From contig JAZSHI010000007.1 of assembly GCA_045533195.1 (NCBI GenBank), positions 62,001-126,000 of the forward strand: 64,000 nt of DNA, given 5' to 3'. Each line of letters opens with the position of its first letter. Within the stretch, counting starts at the first letter, position 1. Shown here in pieces: positions 1 through 9,048 of this stretch. The stretch comes from SIG607 sp045533195 (GTDB lineage Bacteria > Bacillota > Clostridia > Oscillospirales > Acutalibacteraceae). Under the pieces are notes generated by a model. The model made no database searches. It was given only the letters and a program-made list of their open reading frames with translations, and was not told where the DNA came from. Position numbers and translations under genes: made by a program.

Positions 1-1
1 C

Positions 2-847
2 AATGCGAAACTCTGGAGCTATAACGAAAACGTCCACGGTGTATATGATGCCAATACTCTGGTTAAAATAAGAGGAAGCATATCCCCTTATAACGGTGTT
101 GACCAGTTGAGAATTGAGCGTATCCGTCCCGTAAACAGTGACGACGGTGTTAAAATCGAAGACTATGTAAAATCTGCCGAGTACGACTGCTCCGCTATGT
201 ATAACGAGCTTTTCGGCATTGCAAGTAATTTTAGCGATAAAGAGCTTTCTTTACTGGTTACCACTATTTTAAACGACAGAAGACTTGCTCTTTTATATTG
301 GCCTGCCGCATTTAAGCTTCATCACGCCATACGCGGCGGACTTTTGATGCATACACTTTCTATTGTCCGTCTTTGCAAAAGCATTTGCGCTATTTACCCC
401 TTTGTTAACGAAGAACTGCTTATTTCGGGCGCAATGCTTCACGATATTGCCAAAACCGAAGAATTTGAGGTTGCCGACAGCGGTATTGCTACGGGATACA
501 GCGTAAAGGGTAATCTTATCGGTCATTTAGCCGAGGGTGCAATTATTGTCAGAGAAACCGCCATAAAAACGGGAGTAAGCGAAGAAACCTCTAATCTTAT
601 AGAACATATGCTTTTATCCCATCACGGTGACCCCGAATTTGGTGCAGCAGTAAGACCTATGTTTATTGAAGCCGAAATTTTAAGCGAACTTGATATGCTT
701 GATGCCCGAATTTACGAAATGAAGGAAGCGGTTGAAGGTGTGCAGGTTGGCGAATTTACCGGCAGACTTTGGTCGATGGATAATCGTAAGCTATATAATC
801 ACGGCAAAGGTGACCTTAATAAACCAACAATATTATTTAATAAATAA
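2..847 (+). CDS. yhaM: 3'-5' exoribonuclease YhaM family, 5'-truncated by window
   Basis: The reading frame is open from base 2 to the stop at 847, so the true start lies outside the window; a TTG at 107 is internal. The first ~45 residues fit the end of the OB-fold nucleic-acid-binding domain of YhaM. An HD metal-dependent domain follows, with the motif GGLLMHT and then MLHDIAKTEE. YhaM proteins are cytoplasmic 3'-5' exonucleases acting on RNA (and DNA in vitro). The gene is followed at 27 bp by a DUF1858 gene on the same strand. Family assignment is by motif reading only. Confidence 0.85.
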   Translation, partial: NAKLWSYNENVHGVYDANTLVKIRGSISPYNGVDQLRIERIRPVNSDDGVKIEDYVKSAEYDCSAMYNELFGIASNFSDKELSLLVTTILNDRRLALLYWPAAFKLHHAIRGGLLMHTLSIVRLCKSICAIYPFVNEELLISGAMLHDIAKTEEFEVADSGIATGYSVKGNLIGHLAEGAIIVRETAIKTGVSEETSNLIEHMLLSHHGDPEFGAAVRPMFIEAEILSELDMLDARIYEMKEAVEGVQVGEFTGRLWSMDNRKLYNHGKGDLNKPTILFNK

Positions 848-873
848 TTTAAAATAAAGGAAGGTAATTTAAA

Positions 874-1074
874 ATGAAAATCACAAAAGATATGCTTATC
901 GGCGACGTACTTGACATTGATACCGGTTGTGCTAAGTATTTCTTCGAAATAGGTATGCACTGTCTCGGTTGCCCTGCTTCAAGAGGTGAATCCATTGAAC
1001 AGGCTTGTGCAGTACACAACACCGACTGTGACGCATTAGTAGCAAAGCTTAACGAGTACTTTAGTGATAAATAA
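874..1074 (+). CDS. DUF1858 domain protein (redox-disulfide type)
   Basis: 66 aa, preceded by an AAGGAAGG ribosome site. The sequence matches the DUF1858 pattern: an N-terminal ITKDMLIGDVL helix, then a C-x2-C pair (HCLGCPAS) and further cysteines at TGC, ACA and DCD. Small proteins of this family are annotated as hybrid-cluster-protein-associated redox disulfide domains; their role is unproven. The stop codon overlaps the next ATG by one base (TAATG), so translation is probably coupled to trmK. Confidence 0.8.
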   Translation: MKITKDMLIGDVLDIDTGCAKYFFEIGMHCLGCPASRGESIEQACAVHNTDCDALVAKLNEYFSDK

Positions 1075-1751
1075 TGCGTGAACTCTCCCCGCGTTTACAG
1101 GTGATTTTTAGCCTTGTGCCGATGTCCTCTAAAGTGTGTGACGTCGGCACTGACCACGCTTATCTGCCTATCGCTTTATCTAAAAGCGGCAAGGCAAAAA
1201 GCATTATTGCCTGTGACATTAACGAAAGCCCTTTAAAAAAGGCAAAAGAAAATATTAAAAAATCAAAAGAAACAAATATCGATTTAAGACTTGGTGACGG
1301 ACTTTCTCCCGTAAAGGAAAATGAAGCCGACACCGTAATTATAGCGGGAATGGGCGGAGAGGTTATACGTCACATTTTATCTTCTTGCAAATGGATAAAA
1401 AATCCCGACCTGCTTCTTTTGCTTCAGCCTATGACCAGCGCAGAGCTTTTGCGCTCATATTTAACCGATAATCTTTTTGAAATCGAAAAAGAGGTTCCCG
1501 TAAGTGACGCTTCAAAGCTTTATTCGGTTATGGCTGTGCGTTATACGGGTGTTAAAAAAATATATAAAAATGGTTATGAATTTGTAGGTGAAGTCTCTCC
1601 CGACACAGCATCAGGCAAACTTTATATTGAAAAACAGAAAAAAAGAATAAGTGACTGTTTAAATCAAATAAAGAACATTAAGGAAAAAACCGACGAAACA
1701 AAAAACCTTACAGAAATTTTAAGTTATATAGAAAACATTTTGGAGAAATAA
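1074..1751 (+). CDS. trmK: tRNA (adenine(22)-N1)-methyltransferase TrmK
   Basis: 225 aa, the usual length for TrmK. It has a class I SAM-binding fold: the glycine motif VCDVGTDHAYLPIAL near residues 22-36, an acidic ACDIN strand end, then the family-specific block VIIAGMGGEVI followed by LLLQPM. TrmK methylates N1 of A22 in bacterial tRNAs using S-adenosylmethionine. The ATG overlaps the DUF1858 stop, and rqcH starts 2 bp after the stop, so the genes look like one operon. Confidence 0.9.
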   Translation: MRELSPRLQVIFSLVPMSSKVCDVGTDHAYLPIALSKSGKAKSIIACDINESPLKKAKENIKKSKETNIDLRLGDGLSPVKENEADTVIIAGMGGEVIRHILSSCKWIKNPDLLLLLQPMTSAELLRSYLTDNLFEIEKEVPVSDASKLYSVMAVRYTGVKKIYKNGYEFVGEVSPDTASGKLYIEKQKKRISDCLNQIKNIKEKTDETKNLTEILSYIENILEK

Positions 1752-1752
1752 T

Positions 1753-3492
1753 ATGTCTCTTGACGGAGCTTTTTTAAGCAAAATAAAAAACGAACTCAGC
1801 CTTTTTATTGGCGCCCATCTTGATAAAATCTACCAGCCGTCCAAAGATGAGCTGGTGTTTTTGTTGCGCTCAAAAGAGGGTGCGGCAAGGCTTTTGCTAT
1901 CAAGCCGTCAAGGCAGCGCAAGGGTACATTTTACTTCCTTTAAGCCAGATAATCCACCCTCTCCGCCAATGTTTTGTATGCTGCTTAGAAAATATCTTGG
2001 TTCTGCCCGACTGGTTTCGGTTGAGCAAACGGGACTTGAAAGGGTGCTTACACTTACCTTTTCCTCTCTTAACGAAATGGGCGATGTAATCTACCCCAAA
2101 GTTATTTGTGAGCTTATAGGCAGTCAGCCGAATATAATACTTACCGATTCTGATTTTGTAATTCTTGATGCTATAAGAAGAAGCAATTTAGAGTCAAGCG
2201 CACGAATTATTCAGCCGGGGGCTCGTTATACTCCCCCCGCCGCCCCAAAAAAGCTTAATATTTTATCGGTAAAAACCGACGTTATAACAAACGAAATTTT
2301 AAACAAAGAAAACCGTAGCTTAACGGATGCAGTTTTAGACACTCTCGAAGGAATTTCGCCTTTGGTTGCAAGAGAAATTGCCTTACGAATAGCAAACGAC
2401 CTTTCCAAGCCCATCAGCGATTTAACAGACGGTGAAAAGATGAATATTACGGGCGTACTTAACAGCCTTTTACGTGATATTACGGAAAATAAGAAGCCCT
2501 ATCTTTTAACCGACAAAAACGGTCTGCCCAAAGAGTTTTCATTCACCGAAATTACTCAGTATAATCCACAGTTTACGGGAGAGCTTTTAGGTTCCTTCAG
2601 CGAAACCCTTGACGCTTTTTATCAACGGAAGGAAAATGCCGAAAGAATACGCAGAGCCGCAGGAGATATTTATAAACTGCTGACCATACTTATGCAAAGA
2701 ACTGCTCGTAAACGGGAACTGCGAAAAAAAGACTTAGCCAAATGTGCCGACAGAGAAAAGTACAGAATTTACGGTGAGCTTATAAAAGCTAATCTTTACT
2801 GCATAAAGGCGGGAAGTAAAAGTGTTACGCTTCCTAACTACTATGACGAAAATCTTACCCAAATAGTTATACCCCTTGACCCTGCCCTTTCGCCTGCAGT
2901 AAATGCCGATAAATATTTTAAAGAATACAAAAAATCCTACACCGCCGAAAAAATGCTTATAGGTCTCATTGAAGAGGATGAAAAGGACCTACAGTATTTC
3001 GAAAGCGTACTTGACGCTCTGACTCGCGCCGAAACCCTTTCGGAGCTTAATGAAATCAGAGAAGAGCTTATGGAATCGGGTGGACAGCATATTTCCTCAA
3101 AGCAGAAAAAGGTTAAAACAAACGATACCTTCAGAGAATATCTTTCACCCAAGGGGAGAAAAATCCTTGTAGGCAAAAACAATAAGCAAAATGACAAGCT
3201 TACCCTCAGTACAGCCAAGAAAACAGACATATGGTTTCATACGAAAAACATTCCCGGAAGCCATACCGTTTTAGTCTGCAATAGTGAAGAGATAAGTGAA
3301 GAAGAGCTTGTTTTTGCCGCTTCTGTTGCCGCATATCATTCAAAGGCGCAAAACTCTTCCTCGGTGCCCGTTGATTATACATTAATAAAATATGTAAAAA
3401 AGCCGAGTGGCGCCAAACCCGGTATGGTTATCTACAGTAACGAAAAAACCTTGTTCGTTACACCCTTTTCACCAAATGATAAAACTATTTAA
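1753..3492 (+). CDS. rqcH: Rqc2 homolog RqcH (NFACT family)
   Basis: 579 aa. The N-terminal NFACT-N region (about 1-240) has the PSKDELVFLLR motif typical of the old Fibronectin-binding A annotation. A coiled-coil middle part (about 280-440, rich in charged residues) follows, then a C-terminal NFACT-R domain with TDIWFHTKNIPGSH and a VDYTLIKYVKKP segment. RqcH binds stalled 50S-peptidyl-tRNA complexes and directs C-terminal alanine tailing of nascent chains for degradation. It begins 2 bp after trmK and is probably cotranscribed with it. Confidence 0.92.
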   Translation: MSLDGAFLSKIKNELSLFIGAHLDKIYQPSKDELVFLLRSKEGAARLLLSSRQGSARVHFTSFKPDNPPSPPMFCMLLRKYLGSARLVSVEQTGLERVLTLTFSSLNEMGDVIYPKVICELIGSQPNIILTDSDFVILDAIRRSNLESSARIIQPGARYTPPAAPKKLNILSVKTDVITNEILNKENRSLTDAVLDTLEGISPLVAREIALRIANDLSKPISDLTDGEKMNITGVLNSLLRDITENKKPYLLTDKNGLPKEFSFTEITQYNPQFTGELLGSFSETLDAFYQRKENAERIRRAAGDIYKLLTILMQRTARKRELRKKDLAKCADREKYRIYGELIKANLYCIKAGSKSVTLPNYYDENLTQIVIPLDPALSPAVNADKYFKEYKKSYTAEKMLIGLIEEDEKDLQYFESVLDALTRAETLSELNEIREELMESGGQHISSKQKKVKTNDTFREYLSPKGRKILVGKNNKQNDKLTLSTAKKTDIWFHTKNIPGSHTVLVCNSEEISEEELVFAASVAAYHSKAQNSSSVPVDYTLIKYVKKPSGAKPGMVIYSNEKTLFVTPFSPNDKTI

Positions 3493-3494
3493 AC

Positions 3495-3523
3495 TTGACT
3501 TAACTGTTATGTTGGTATATAAT
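3495..3523 (+). promoter_or_regulatory. sigma-A-type promoter for the cpsCD genes
   Basis: TTGACT at 3495-3500 and TATAAT at 3518-3523 are separated by 17 bp, an almost consensus vegetative promoter. It lies just after the rqcH stop and about 50 bp before the CpsC-like start at 3573. Confidence 0.75.
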
Positions 3524-3572
3524 AATCTGTGTATGAAGTATTTATTAATTTTTTGCAGAACGGAGTAGAAAT

Positions 3573-4304
3573 ATGAACGAAATATCCCTTTCATCAATTA
3601 TTTCAATTATTTTGCAACGTATATGGCTAGTGATAATAGTTGCCGTGCTCTGCGCCGCTTTGGCGTTCGGTTACTGCAGTTTCCTTGCCACTCCCGTATA
3701 TAGCGCAAAAACATCTATCCTTATTACAAATGGCGGTCTTATTACCAATAACCGTGATGATTCCATTGAAACAAACGATTTATCGGCATCCATTTATCTT
3801 GTTGATACCTGTGTGGATATCCTTAAGTCTCAAGGCATTTATCAAAATCTTTCTACCGCCATTGGCGAGAAATATTCTTTCTCGCAGTTAAAAGGTGCTT
3901 TTGGCATTTCTAAAAGAGATGACGAGAACCTTTTTATTGACATAACCTTTAAAAGCACCAACCCTGAAGAAGCAATGCTTATTGTAAACACATTTACCGA
4001 GCTTTGTCCTCAGTATATGGCTGATAAGCTTTCTCCCGTAACGGTTGAAGTTATGGACAAAGCCTACGGAACTTCACAGGTTTATCCCAGCACCTTTAGT
4101 TCCACCTTTATTTTCGGTTTCTTAGGTGCAGTTGTAACCTGTTTACTTCTCATTCTCATCGCTTCCCTTGACCAAACCATCAAAAGTGAGGAAGATTTTG
4201 TTGAAACCTTTGCTGTTCCCGTACTTGGTGCAGTTCCCGATTTTGACAACAGTCCTACTTACGCATATCGTGCCAAAACCGGCAGTGTTTCCACAGGAGG
4301 TTAA
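3573..4304 (+). CDS. Wzz/CpsC-like polysaccharide co-polymerase, kinase adaptor
   Basis: 243 aa. Transmembrane helices are predicted near residues 18-36 and about 175-197, with an extracytoplasmic domain between them, the usual Wzz/CpsC/YveK layout. The N-terminus EISLSSIISIILQRIWLVI is typical. Such proteins regulate chain length in surface-polysaccharide export and their C-terminal tail activates the partner tyrosine kinase. The kinase gene starts 6 bp downstream. A strong promoter sits upstream. The main polysaccharide operon of this window is 23 kb away, so the partner pathway is inferred. Confidence 0.85.
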   Translation: MNEISLSSIISIILQRIWLVIIVAVLCAALAFGYCSFLATPVYSAKTSILITNGGLITNNRDDSIETNDLSASIYLVDTCVDILKSQGIYQNLSTAIGEKYSFSQLKGAFGISKRDDENLFIDITFKSTNPEEAMLIVNTFTELCPQYMADKLSPVTVEVMDKAYGTSQVYPSTFSSTFIFGFLGAVVTCLLLILIASLDQTIKSEEDFVETFAVPVLGAVPDFDNSPTYAYRAKTGSVSTGG

Positions 4305-4309
4305 AGAAA

Positions 4310-5026
4310 ATGGATAATCAAAATGTTCAAGCTTCCGAGAACAAAGCAACCGCAAAAAAGGTTCCCTTTGCCGTTGTTGAAGCATATAAAACAATAAGAA
4401 CCAACCTTTCTTTTTCCCTCCCCCACACCGGAAATAAATCATTTGTTATTTCCAGTTCGGTTCCAAGTGAAGGAAAATCCACAACCGCTGTAAATGTAGC
4501 TGTTGCTTTTTCACAGCTTGGCAAAAATGTTCTTCTTATTGATGCAGATCTTCGCCGACCTTCCATTCATAAGAAATTGAAGCTTGTGAACACAAAAGGA
4601 CTTTATTCTATTCTTTCTGCTACCTCTTCCTTTGACGAATGTGTTCAGAATGTAAGTAAAAGCCTTGATGTACTCACATCCGGTCCTCTGCCCTCTAACC
4701 CAATTGAACTTATTGAGTCCAATGCTTTAGCCGATTTGCTCGAGCATCTTAAAGAACGCTATGAGTACATAATTTTTGACTCTACGCCTATAAATGTAGT
4801 TTCGGATGCAATTTCACTTGCTCCCAAAACCGACGGACTTGTTCTTGTTGTTAAGGAAGGCAGTACAAGAAAAGACGACGTGCGCCGTGCCCTTGCAGCC
4901 TGTAAGTTTGCTAACATCCGTGTTTTAGGCACTATTATAAATGATGTTAACTCTAAAAGCTCAAAAAAATATTCTTACAGAAAATACCGTTCTGCGTATC
5001 GTTACAAATACAATTACAAGTATTAA
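4310..5026 (+). CDS. CpsD/CapB-family bacterial tyrosine kinase
   Basis: 238 aa. It has a BY-kinase P-loop (SSVPSEGKSTTAVNVA, about residues 49-64), a Walker A' segment LLIDADLRRP and a Walker B-like YIIFDSTPI. The C-terminus carries a cluster of tyrosines (KKYSYRKYRSAYRYKYNYKY), the autophosphorylation tail that cycles during polymer export. With the CpsC-like protein 6 bp upstream it forms the usual two-part kinase, and the gene for the opposing PHP phosphatase follows across a terminator. Confidence 0.92.
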   Translation: MDNQNVQASENKATAKKVPFAVVEAYKTIRTNLSFSLPHTGNKSFVISSSVPSEGKSTTAVNVAVAFSQLGKNVLLIDADLRRPSIHKKLKLVNTKGLYSILSATSSFDECVQNVSKSLDVLTSGPLPSNPIELIESNALADLLEHLKERYEYIIFDSTPINVVSDAISLAPKTDGLVLVVKEGSTRKDDVRRALAACKFANIRVLGTIINDVNSKSSKKYSYRKYRSAYRYKYNYKY

Positions 5027-5032
5027 AAATTT

Positions 5033-5066
5033 TCCGGCGTAATAATACTGTTACGCCGGTTTTCTT
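5033..5066 (+). terminator. rho-independent terminator after cpsD-like gene
   Basis: CCGGCGTAA (5034-5042) pairs with TTACGCCGG (5051-5059), followed by TTTTCTTTT. It lies between the kinase and phosphatase genes, so the phosphatase may be expressed at a lower level by read-through. Confidence 0.85.
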
Positions 5067-5077
5067 TTGGAGGCACT

Positions 5078-5797
5078 ATGGGTTATATTGACATTCATTC
5101 ACATATTCTCCCCGCTATTGATGACGGCGCTAAAAGCTTAGATGTTTCTATTGCTCTTTTGAAACAGGCAAAAGAAAACGGCATTTCTTCGGTTATTTGT
5201 ACCCCTCATTTTTATCCCGAAGCCGAAGAGCTTGAAGCTCATCTTAAAAAATGCCGTACCGCCTATGAAGCATTAAAGGAAGCAATAAAAAACGAAGACC
5301 TTCCTGACATTTTTTTAGGTCACGAGGTTCAGTATTTTACAGGCATTTCAAAATGCGCTGACCTTGATAAGCTTTGCATTGAAGGTACAACCATACTTTT
5401 ACTGGAGCTTCCCTTTATGACTCCCCTTTCGGAATATATGCTAAAGGAAGTAATAAGCATTGACAGAGATTTGGGAATTACTGTAATTCTCGCTCATATT
5501 GAACGTTATGCAAACGACAGATTATTTAAAAAGCTATTAAAAATAATAGCTAACGGCGAAGCGAAGGGGCAAATAAATGCAGACTCCGTTTTAAATCCCA
5601 GCACTTTAAAAACAGTTCAAAAACTAATAAAACGCAGATACGTTTCATATATTGCTTCAGATGCACATTCTATTGAGCTTCGCCCAGTTTTAATAAAAAA
5701 AGCGTATTCTGTTTTAAAGGAGAAATACTATTCTCAACTGGTCGGCATCAAGAAAAACACCGATAGACTGGAAAGCATAATAAAAAAAGGAGATTAA
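5078..5797 (+). CDS. CpsB/CapC-type PHP-domain tyrosine phosphatase
   Basis: 239 aa. The metal-binding PHP motifs are all visible: DIHSHILPAIDDGA at the N-terminus, CTPHFYP, the HEVQYF strand, AHIERY and a C-terminal SDAHS. These manganese-dependent phosphatases dephosphorylate the tyrosine tail of CpsD-type kinases. The gene follows cpsC and cpsD homologs and has a GGAGG ribosome site. It is followed at 1 bp by pgeF, an unrelated function. Confidence 0.9.
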   Translation: MGYIDIHSHILPAIDDGAKSLDVSIALLKQAKENGISSVICTPHFYPEAEELEAHLKKCRTAYEALKEAIKNEDLPDIFLGHEVQYFTGISKCADLDKLCIEGTTILLLELPFMTPLSEYMLKEVISIDRDLGITVILAHIERYANDRLFKKLLKIIANGEAKGQINADSVLNPSTLKTVQKLIKRRYVSYIASDAHSIELRPVLIKKAYSVLKEKYYSQLVGIKKNTDRLESIIKKGD

Positions 5798-5798
5798 T

Positions 5799-6626
5799 AT
5801 GCTCACTTCCGCTAATCTGAATATTAATGAAAAAGACGAAGTTATATATATAACTTTTCCTCTTTTCGATAAATCAAATCTCGTTCGTCACGCTTTTACT
5901 ACCAGAATGGGCGGTGTAAGTGAAGGTATGTATTCTTCAATGAATATGAGCTTTACTAACGGAGACTCTGAAAGAAAGGTTTTCGAAAACTATCGACGCA
6001 TTTGCGCAGTTATCGGCACTGCCCCCGAAAAAGCCGTACTTTCTCAGCAGACGCATACCAATAATGTAAGAATAGTAACCGAAGCCGACATCGGCAAGGG
6101 CATAGTTAAAGGAAGAGATTACACCGACGTTGACGGACTTATTACAAATATCCCCGACGTAACCTTGGTTACTCAGTATGCCGACTGCACTCCGCTGCTC
6201 TTTTGCGATACGGTAAAAAAAGTTATTGCCACCTCTCACGCAGGCTGGCGCGGTACTGCAAGTGAAATAGGGAGAATTACAATAGAAAAAATGACGGATA
6301 CCTTCGGCTCATCTCCAAGTGATATAATTTGCGCTATAGGGCCGTCTATATGTCAAAATTGTTATGAGGTTGATGACGTCGTGTATGCTCCTTTATCAAA
6401 AATCCCTTATCTCAAAAAGGATAAAATTTTTATCAGGAAAGATAACGGCAAATATATGCTCGACCTTTGGGAGACCAACAAGGAAATATTAATTAATGCA
6501 GGAATAAAACCCGAAAACATTGACGTAACCGACCTTTGCACAAACTGTCACCCTGATGTTTTCCATTCTCATCGCTTCACAAAGGGCAAACGAGGCAACC
6601 TTGCAGCTCTTATAGCACTAAAATAA
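5799..6626 (+). CDS. pgeF: PgeF/YfiH multicopper-oxidase-like purine/peptidoglycan-editing enzyme
   Basis: 275 aa. The diagnostic residues are present: QQTHTNNV (His), QYADCTPLLF (Cys) and ATSHAGWRGT (His), which form the metal/substrate pocket of the DUF152 family. Family members have been described as a factor preventing misincorporation into peptidoglycan and as a purine nucleoside phosphorylase/adenosine deaminase; which activity applies here cannot be told. It is directly behind the cpsB-like gene and ends at a strong terminator. Confidence 0.88.
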   Translation: MLTSANLNINEKDEVIYITFPLFDKSNLVRHAFTTRMGGVSEGMYSSMNMSFTNGDSERKVFENYRRICAVIGTAPEKAVLSQQTHTNNVRIVTEADIGKGIVKGRDYTDVDGLITNIPDVTLVTQYADCTPLLFCDTVKKVIATSHAGWRGTASEIGRITIEKMTDTFGSSPSDIICAIGPSICQNCYEVDDVVYAPLSKIPYLKKDKIFIRKDNGKYMLDLWETNKEILINAGIKPENIDVTDLCTNCHPDVFHSHRFTKGKRGNLAALIALK

Positions 6627-6630
6627 CCGT

Positions 6631-6669
6631 AAAACGCTTTGATTTTTAATGAATCAAGGCGTTTTTTAA
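6631..6669 (+). terminator. terminator after pgeF
   Basis: AAAACGC-TTGATT pairs across TTTAAT with GAATCAA-GGCGTTTTTT, ending in a T run. Confidence 0.85.
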
Positions 6670-6775
6670 TATTTTTTTCATTTTTTTACAAAAAACGCTT
6701 TACTTCTTCATCGAAGTGAAGTATAATAGGTTCATCACATTATGGGGCAAAACCCAAAAAGAAAGGTTGATTAAA

Positions 6776-7555
6776 ATGAAAAAATTATTAGCGCTTTTAC
6801 TTTCAGTTCTTTTAATCGCATTCTGCTTTGCAGGTTGCGGCGCTCAAAAGACCGTAATCGTAGGCTACACTCTTTACGAGCCTATGAACTATCTTGATGA
6901 TGACGGAAAGCTTGTTGGTTTTGATACCGAACTTGCTGAGGCAGTATTTGCAAAACTCGGTTACAAGGTTGTCTTCAAGGAAATCAAATGGGAAAACAAA
7001 TACACCGACCTTAATTCCGGCACTATCGACTGCATCTGGAATGGCTTTACCAGTAACGGCTCTGACGACGGTGTTGCACGTGCAGACCTTGTTGACTTTT
7101 CCTACAACTATATGGAAAACCGTCAGGTTGTAGTCGCAAAGACCGATGCTAACATTACTACAAAAGAAGACCTTAAGGGTAAAATCGCTGATGCTGAAAT
7201 CGGTTCCGCAGGCGAAAGCTATGCTAAGGATTTCGGTGACGTTATCTTCAAGGGCGCTACAAAGCAGACCGACTGTCTCCTTTCCGTAAAGACCGGAACT
7301 GCTGATTTTGCTGTTGTTGACGCTCAGCTTGCTAAAAACTACTGTGGCAAAGGCGACTATGCTAACATTGCTATTATCGATGCTCTCTCCAGCGAAGTTG
7401 AATACTATGCTATCGGCTTTAAGAAGGGCAGCGAACTTACCGCTAACGTTAACGCTCAGCTTGAAGCACTCGCTGCTGACGGCACTTTATCTCAGCTTGC
7501 CGAAAAGTACGGTGTAGCTACCACTACAATTACTGATTTTTCGGATCAGAAATAA
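6776..7555 (+). CDS. Amino-acid ABC transporter substrate-binding lipoprotein
   Basis: 259 aa from the ATG at 6776. I chose this start because it follows GAAAGG and gives a proper lipoprotein signal (MKKLLALLLSVLL...FAGC, Cys at 20); an upstream in-frame start would bury the signal. The mature part is a family 3 periplasmic-binding fold (VIVGYTLYEPMNYLDDDG, LVGFDTELAEAV, then a C-terminal LAEKYGV helix). It is the extracellular receptor of the importer encoded by the next two genes, likely for a polar amino acid; the exact substrate cannot be read. Confidence 0.9.
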   Translation: MKKLLALLLSVLLIAFCFAGCGAQKTVIVGYTLYEPMNYLDDDGKLVGFDTELAEAVFAKLGYKVVFKEIKWENKYTDLNSGTIDCIWNGFTSNGSDDGVARADLVDFSYNYMENRQVVVAKTDANITTKEDLKGKIADAEIGSAGESYAKDFGDVIFKGATKQTDCLLSVKTGTADFAVVDAQLAKNYCGKGDYANIAIIDALSSEVEYYAIGFKKGSELTANVNAQLEALAADGTLSQLAEKYGVATTTITDFSDQK

Positions 7556-7580
7556 TATAACACATCGGAGAAATTTTTAA

Positions 7581-8276
7581 ATGTCATTCATAGATATAGT
7601 TTTATTCTTGTTTGACGGCTTTAAAATATCTTTACTTATCTTTGCGGTGACGCTGCTTTGCGGCGCACCGCTTGGTTTACCTATAGCCTTTTGTTCTATG
7701 AGTAAATTTAAAGTTGTCAGAAACATATCACGTATTTTCGTGTGGATTATAAGAGGTGTTCCCCTTATGCTCCAGATATTCATAATTTATTACGTTCCTC
7801 CCCTGCTGTTCGGAGTTAATATCTGGAAGGATATCAACCTTGCTTTTACCAGAGGCAATACCCTTTCATATGCAGGTAGTGTAATTGCAGTTTTAATTGC
7901 GTTTGTGCTTAATTATGCCTGTTATTTTTCCGAAATATACAGAGGCGGTATTGAAAGCATCTCTAAAGGACAGTACGAAGCAGGTTACGTATTAGGACTT
8001 ACTAAATCTCAGGTTTTCCGTAAAATCGTACTTAAGCAGGTTATTCAGCGTATAGTTCCCCCTATGTCCAACGAAATAATCACTCTTATAAAGGATACAG
8101 CCCTTGCTAACTGTATTATGGTAGGAGAAATTATTTATAAAGCAAACATTCTTGCCGCCGAAAAAGCTCTTATCTGGCCTTTATTCTTTACGGGTGTGTT
8201 CTATTTGATTTTCGTAGGACTTCTCACCATAGTTCTGGGCAAGATTGAGAAAAAGCTCAGTTATTTCAGGAGTTAA
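7581..8276 (+). CDS. Amino-acid ABC transporter permease (HisM/GlnP type)
   Basis: 231 aa with about five hydrophobic helices. The EAA loop that contacts the ATPase is seen as EAGYVLGLTKSQVFRKIVLKQ. Length and layout fit the HEQRo-type amino-acid permease. It sits between the lipoprotein and ATPase genes, 3 bp before the latter, so all three form one operon. Confidence 0.93.
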   Translation: MSFIDIVLFLFDGFKISLLIFAVTLLCGAPLGLPIAFCSMSKFKVVRNISRIFVWIIRGVPLMLQIFIIYYVPPLLFGVNIWKDINLAFTRGNTLSYAGSVIAVLIAFVLNYACYFSEIYRGGIESISKGQYEAGYVLGLTKSQVFRKIVLKQVIQRIVPPMSNEIITLIKDTALANCIMVGEIIYKANILAAEKALIWPLFFTGVFYLIFVGLLTIVLGKIEKKLSYFRS

Positions 8277-8279
8277 ATT

Positions 8280-9038
8280 ATGGCAGTATTAGAAGTAAAA
8301 AACATTAAGAAAAATTTCGGCAAGGTAGAAGTTTTAAAGGGAATTGATTTTTCTCTTAATAAAGGCGAGGTTCTTGCCATTATAGGTTCATCGGGAAGCG
8401 GCAAAACCACCTTGCTTCGCTGTCTTAATTTCCTCGAAACCGCCGATAGCGGAATTATATCGGTAAACGGAAAAGAACTTTATAACAGCGAGAATAAAGT
8501 CCTTTTAAATGATGAAACTATAAGACAGAACAGACTTCATTTTGGGCTTGTATTCCAGAACTTTAATCTTTTCCCTCAGTACACAGTTTTCGAGAACGTC
8601 ACCCTTGCCCCTACCCTTTTAAAAACAGCTTCAAATGAGGAAATTAAGCAAAAGGGACTGTCATTAATAGACAAGGTTGGTCTTTCTGATAAAAAGGATG
8701 CATACCCCTGTCAGCTTTCGGGCGGTCAGCAACAGCGTGTTGCTATAGCAAGAGCTCTTGCTATGAATCCCGAAATTCTTTGCTTTGACGAGCCTACAAG
8801 CGCACTTGACCCCGAGCTTACCGGTGAGGTTTTAAAGGTTATTAAGGCTCTGAAAACAAGCGACAGCACCATGATAGTTGTTACTCACGAAATGGAATTT
8901 GCAAAAAACGTAGCCGACAAGGTTATTTTTATGGCAGACGGTGTTATTGAAGAGGTGGGCACTCCCCAAGAGGTATTCGATAATCCAAAGAGCGATAAAA
9001 CAAAAGCATTCCTTGCAAAATCCTTAGAAGAATTTTAG
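8280..9038 (+). CDS. Amino-acid ABC transporter ATPase
   Basis: 252 aa. All ABC motifs are intact: Walker A GSSGSGKTTLLR, Q-loop VFQNFNLFPQ, signature LSGGQQQRVAIARAL, Walker B ILCFDEPTSALDPE and H-loop VVTHEM. It powers uptake together with the upstream permease and lipoprotein. The yerC gene follows at 10 bp. Confidence 0.95.
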   Translation: MAVLEVKNIKKNFGKVEVLKGIDFSLNKGEVLAIIGSSGSGKTTLLRCLNFLETADSGIISVNGKELYNSENKVLLNDETIRQNRLHFGLVFQNFNLFPQYTVFENVTLAPTLLKTASNEEIKQKGLSLIDKVGLSDKKDAYPCQLSGGQQQRVAIARALAMNPEILCFDEPTSALDPELTGEVLKVIKALKTSDSTMIVVTHEMEFAKNVADKVIFMADGVIEEVGTPQEVFDNPKSDKTKAFLAKSLEEF

Positions 9039-9048
9039 GAGATAGAAA

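Noticed and set aside
6690..6735. Operator at the amino-acid importer promoter (ACTTCTTCATCGAAGTGAAGT)
   Set aside because: Only 4-5 bp arms can pair and the two halves do not match well; it could arise by chance. The TATAAT nearby is plausible as a -10 box.
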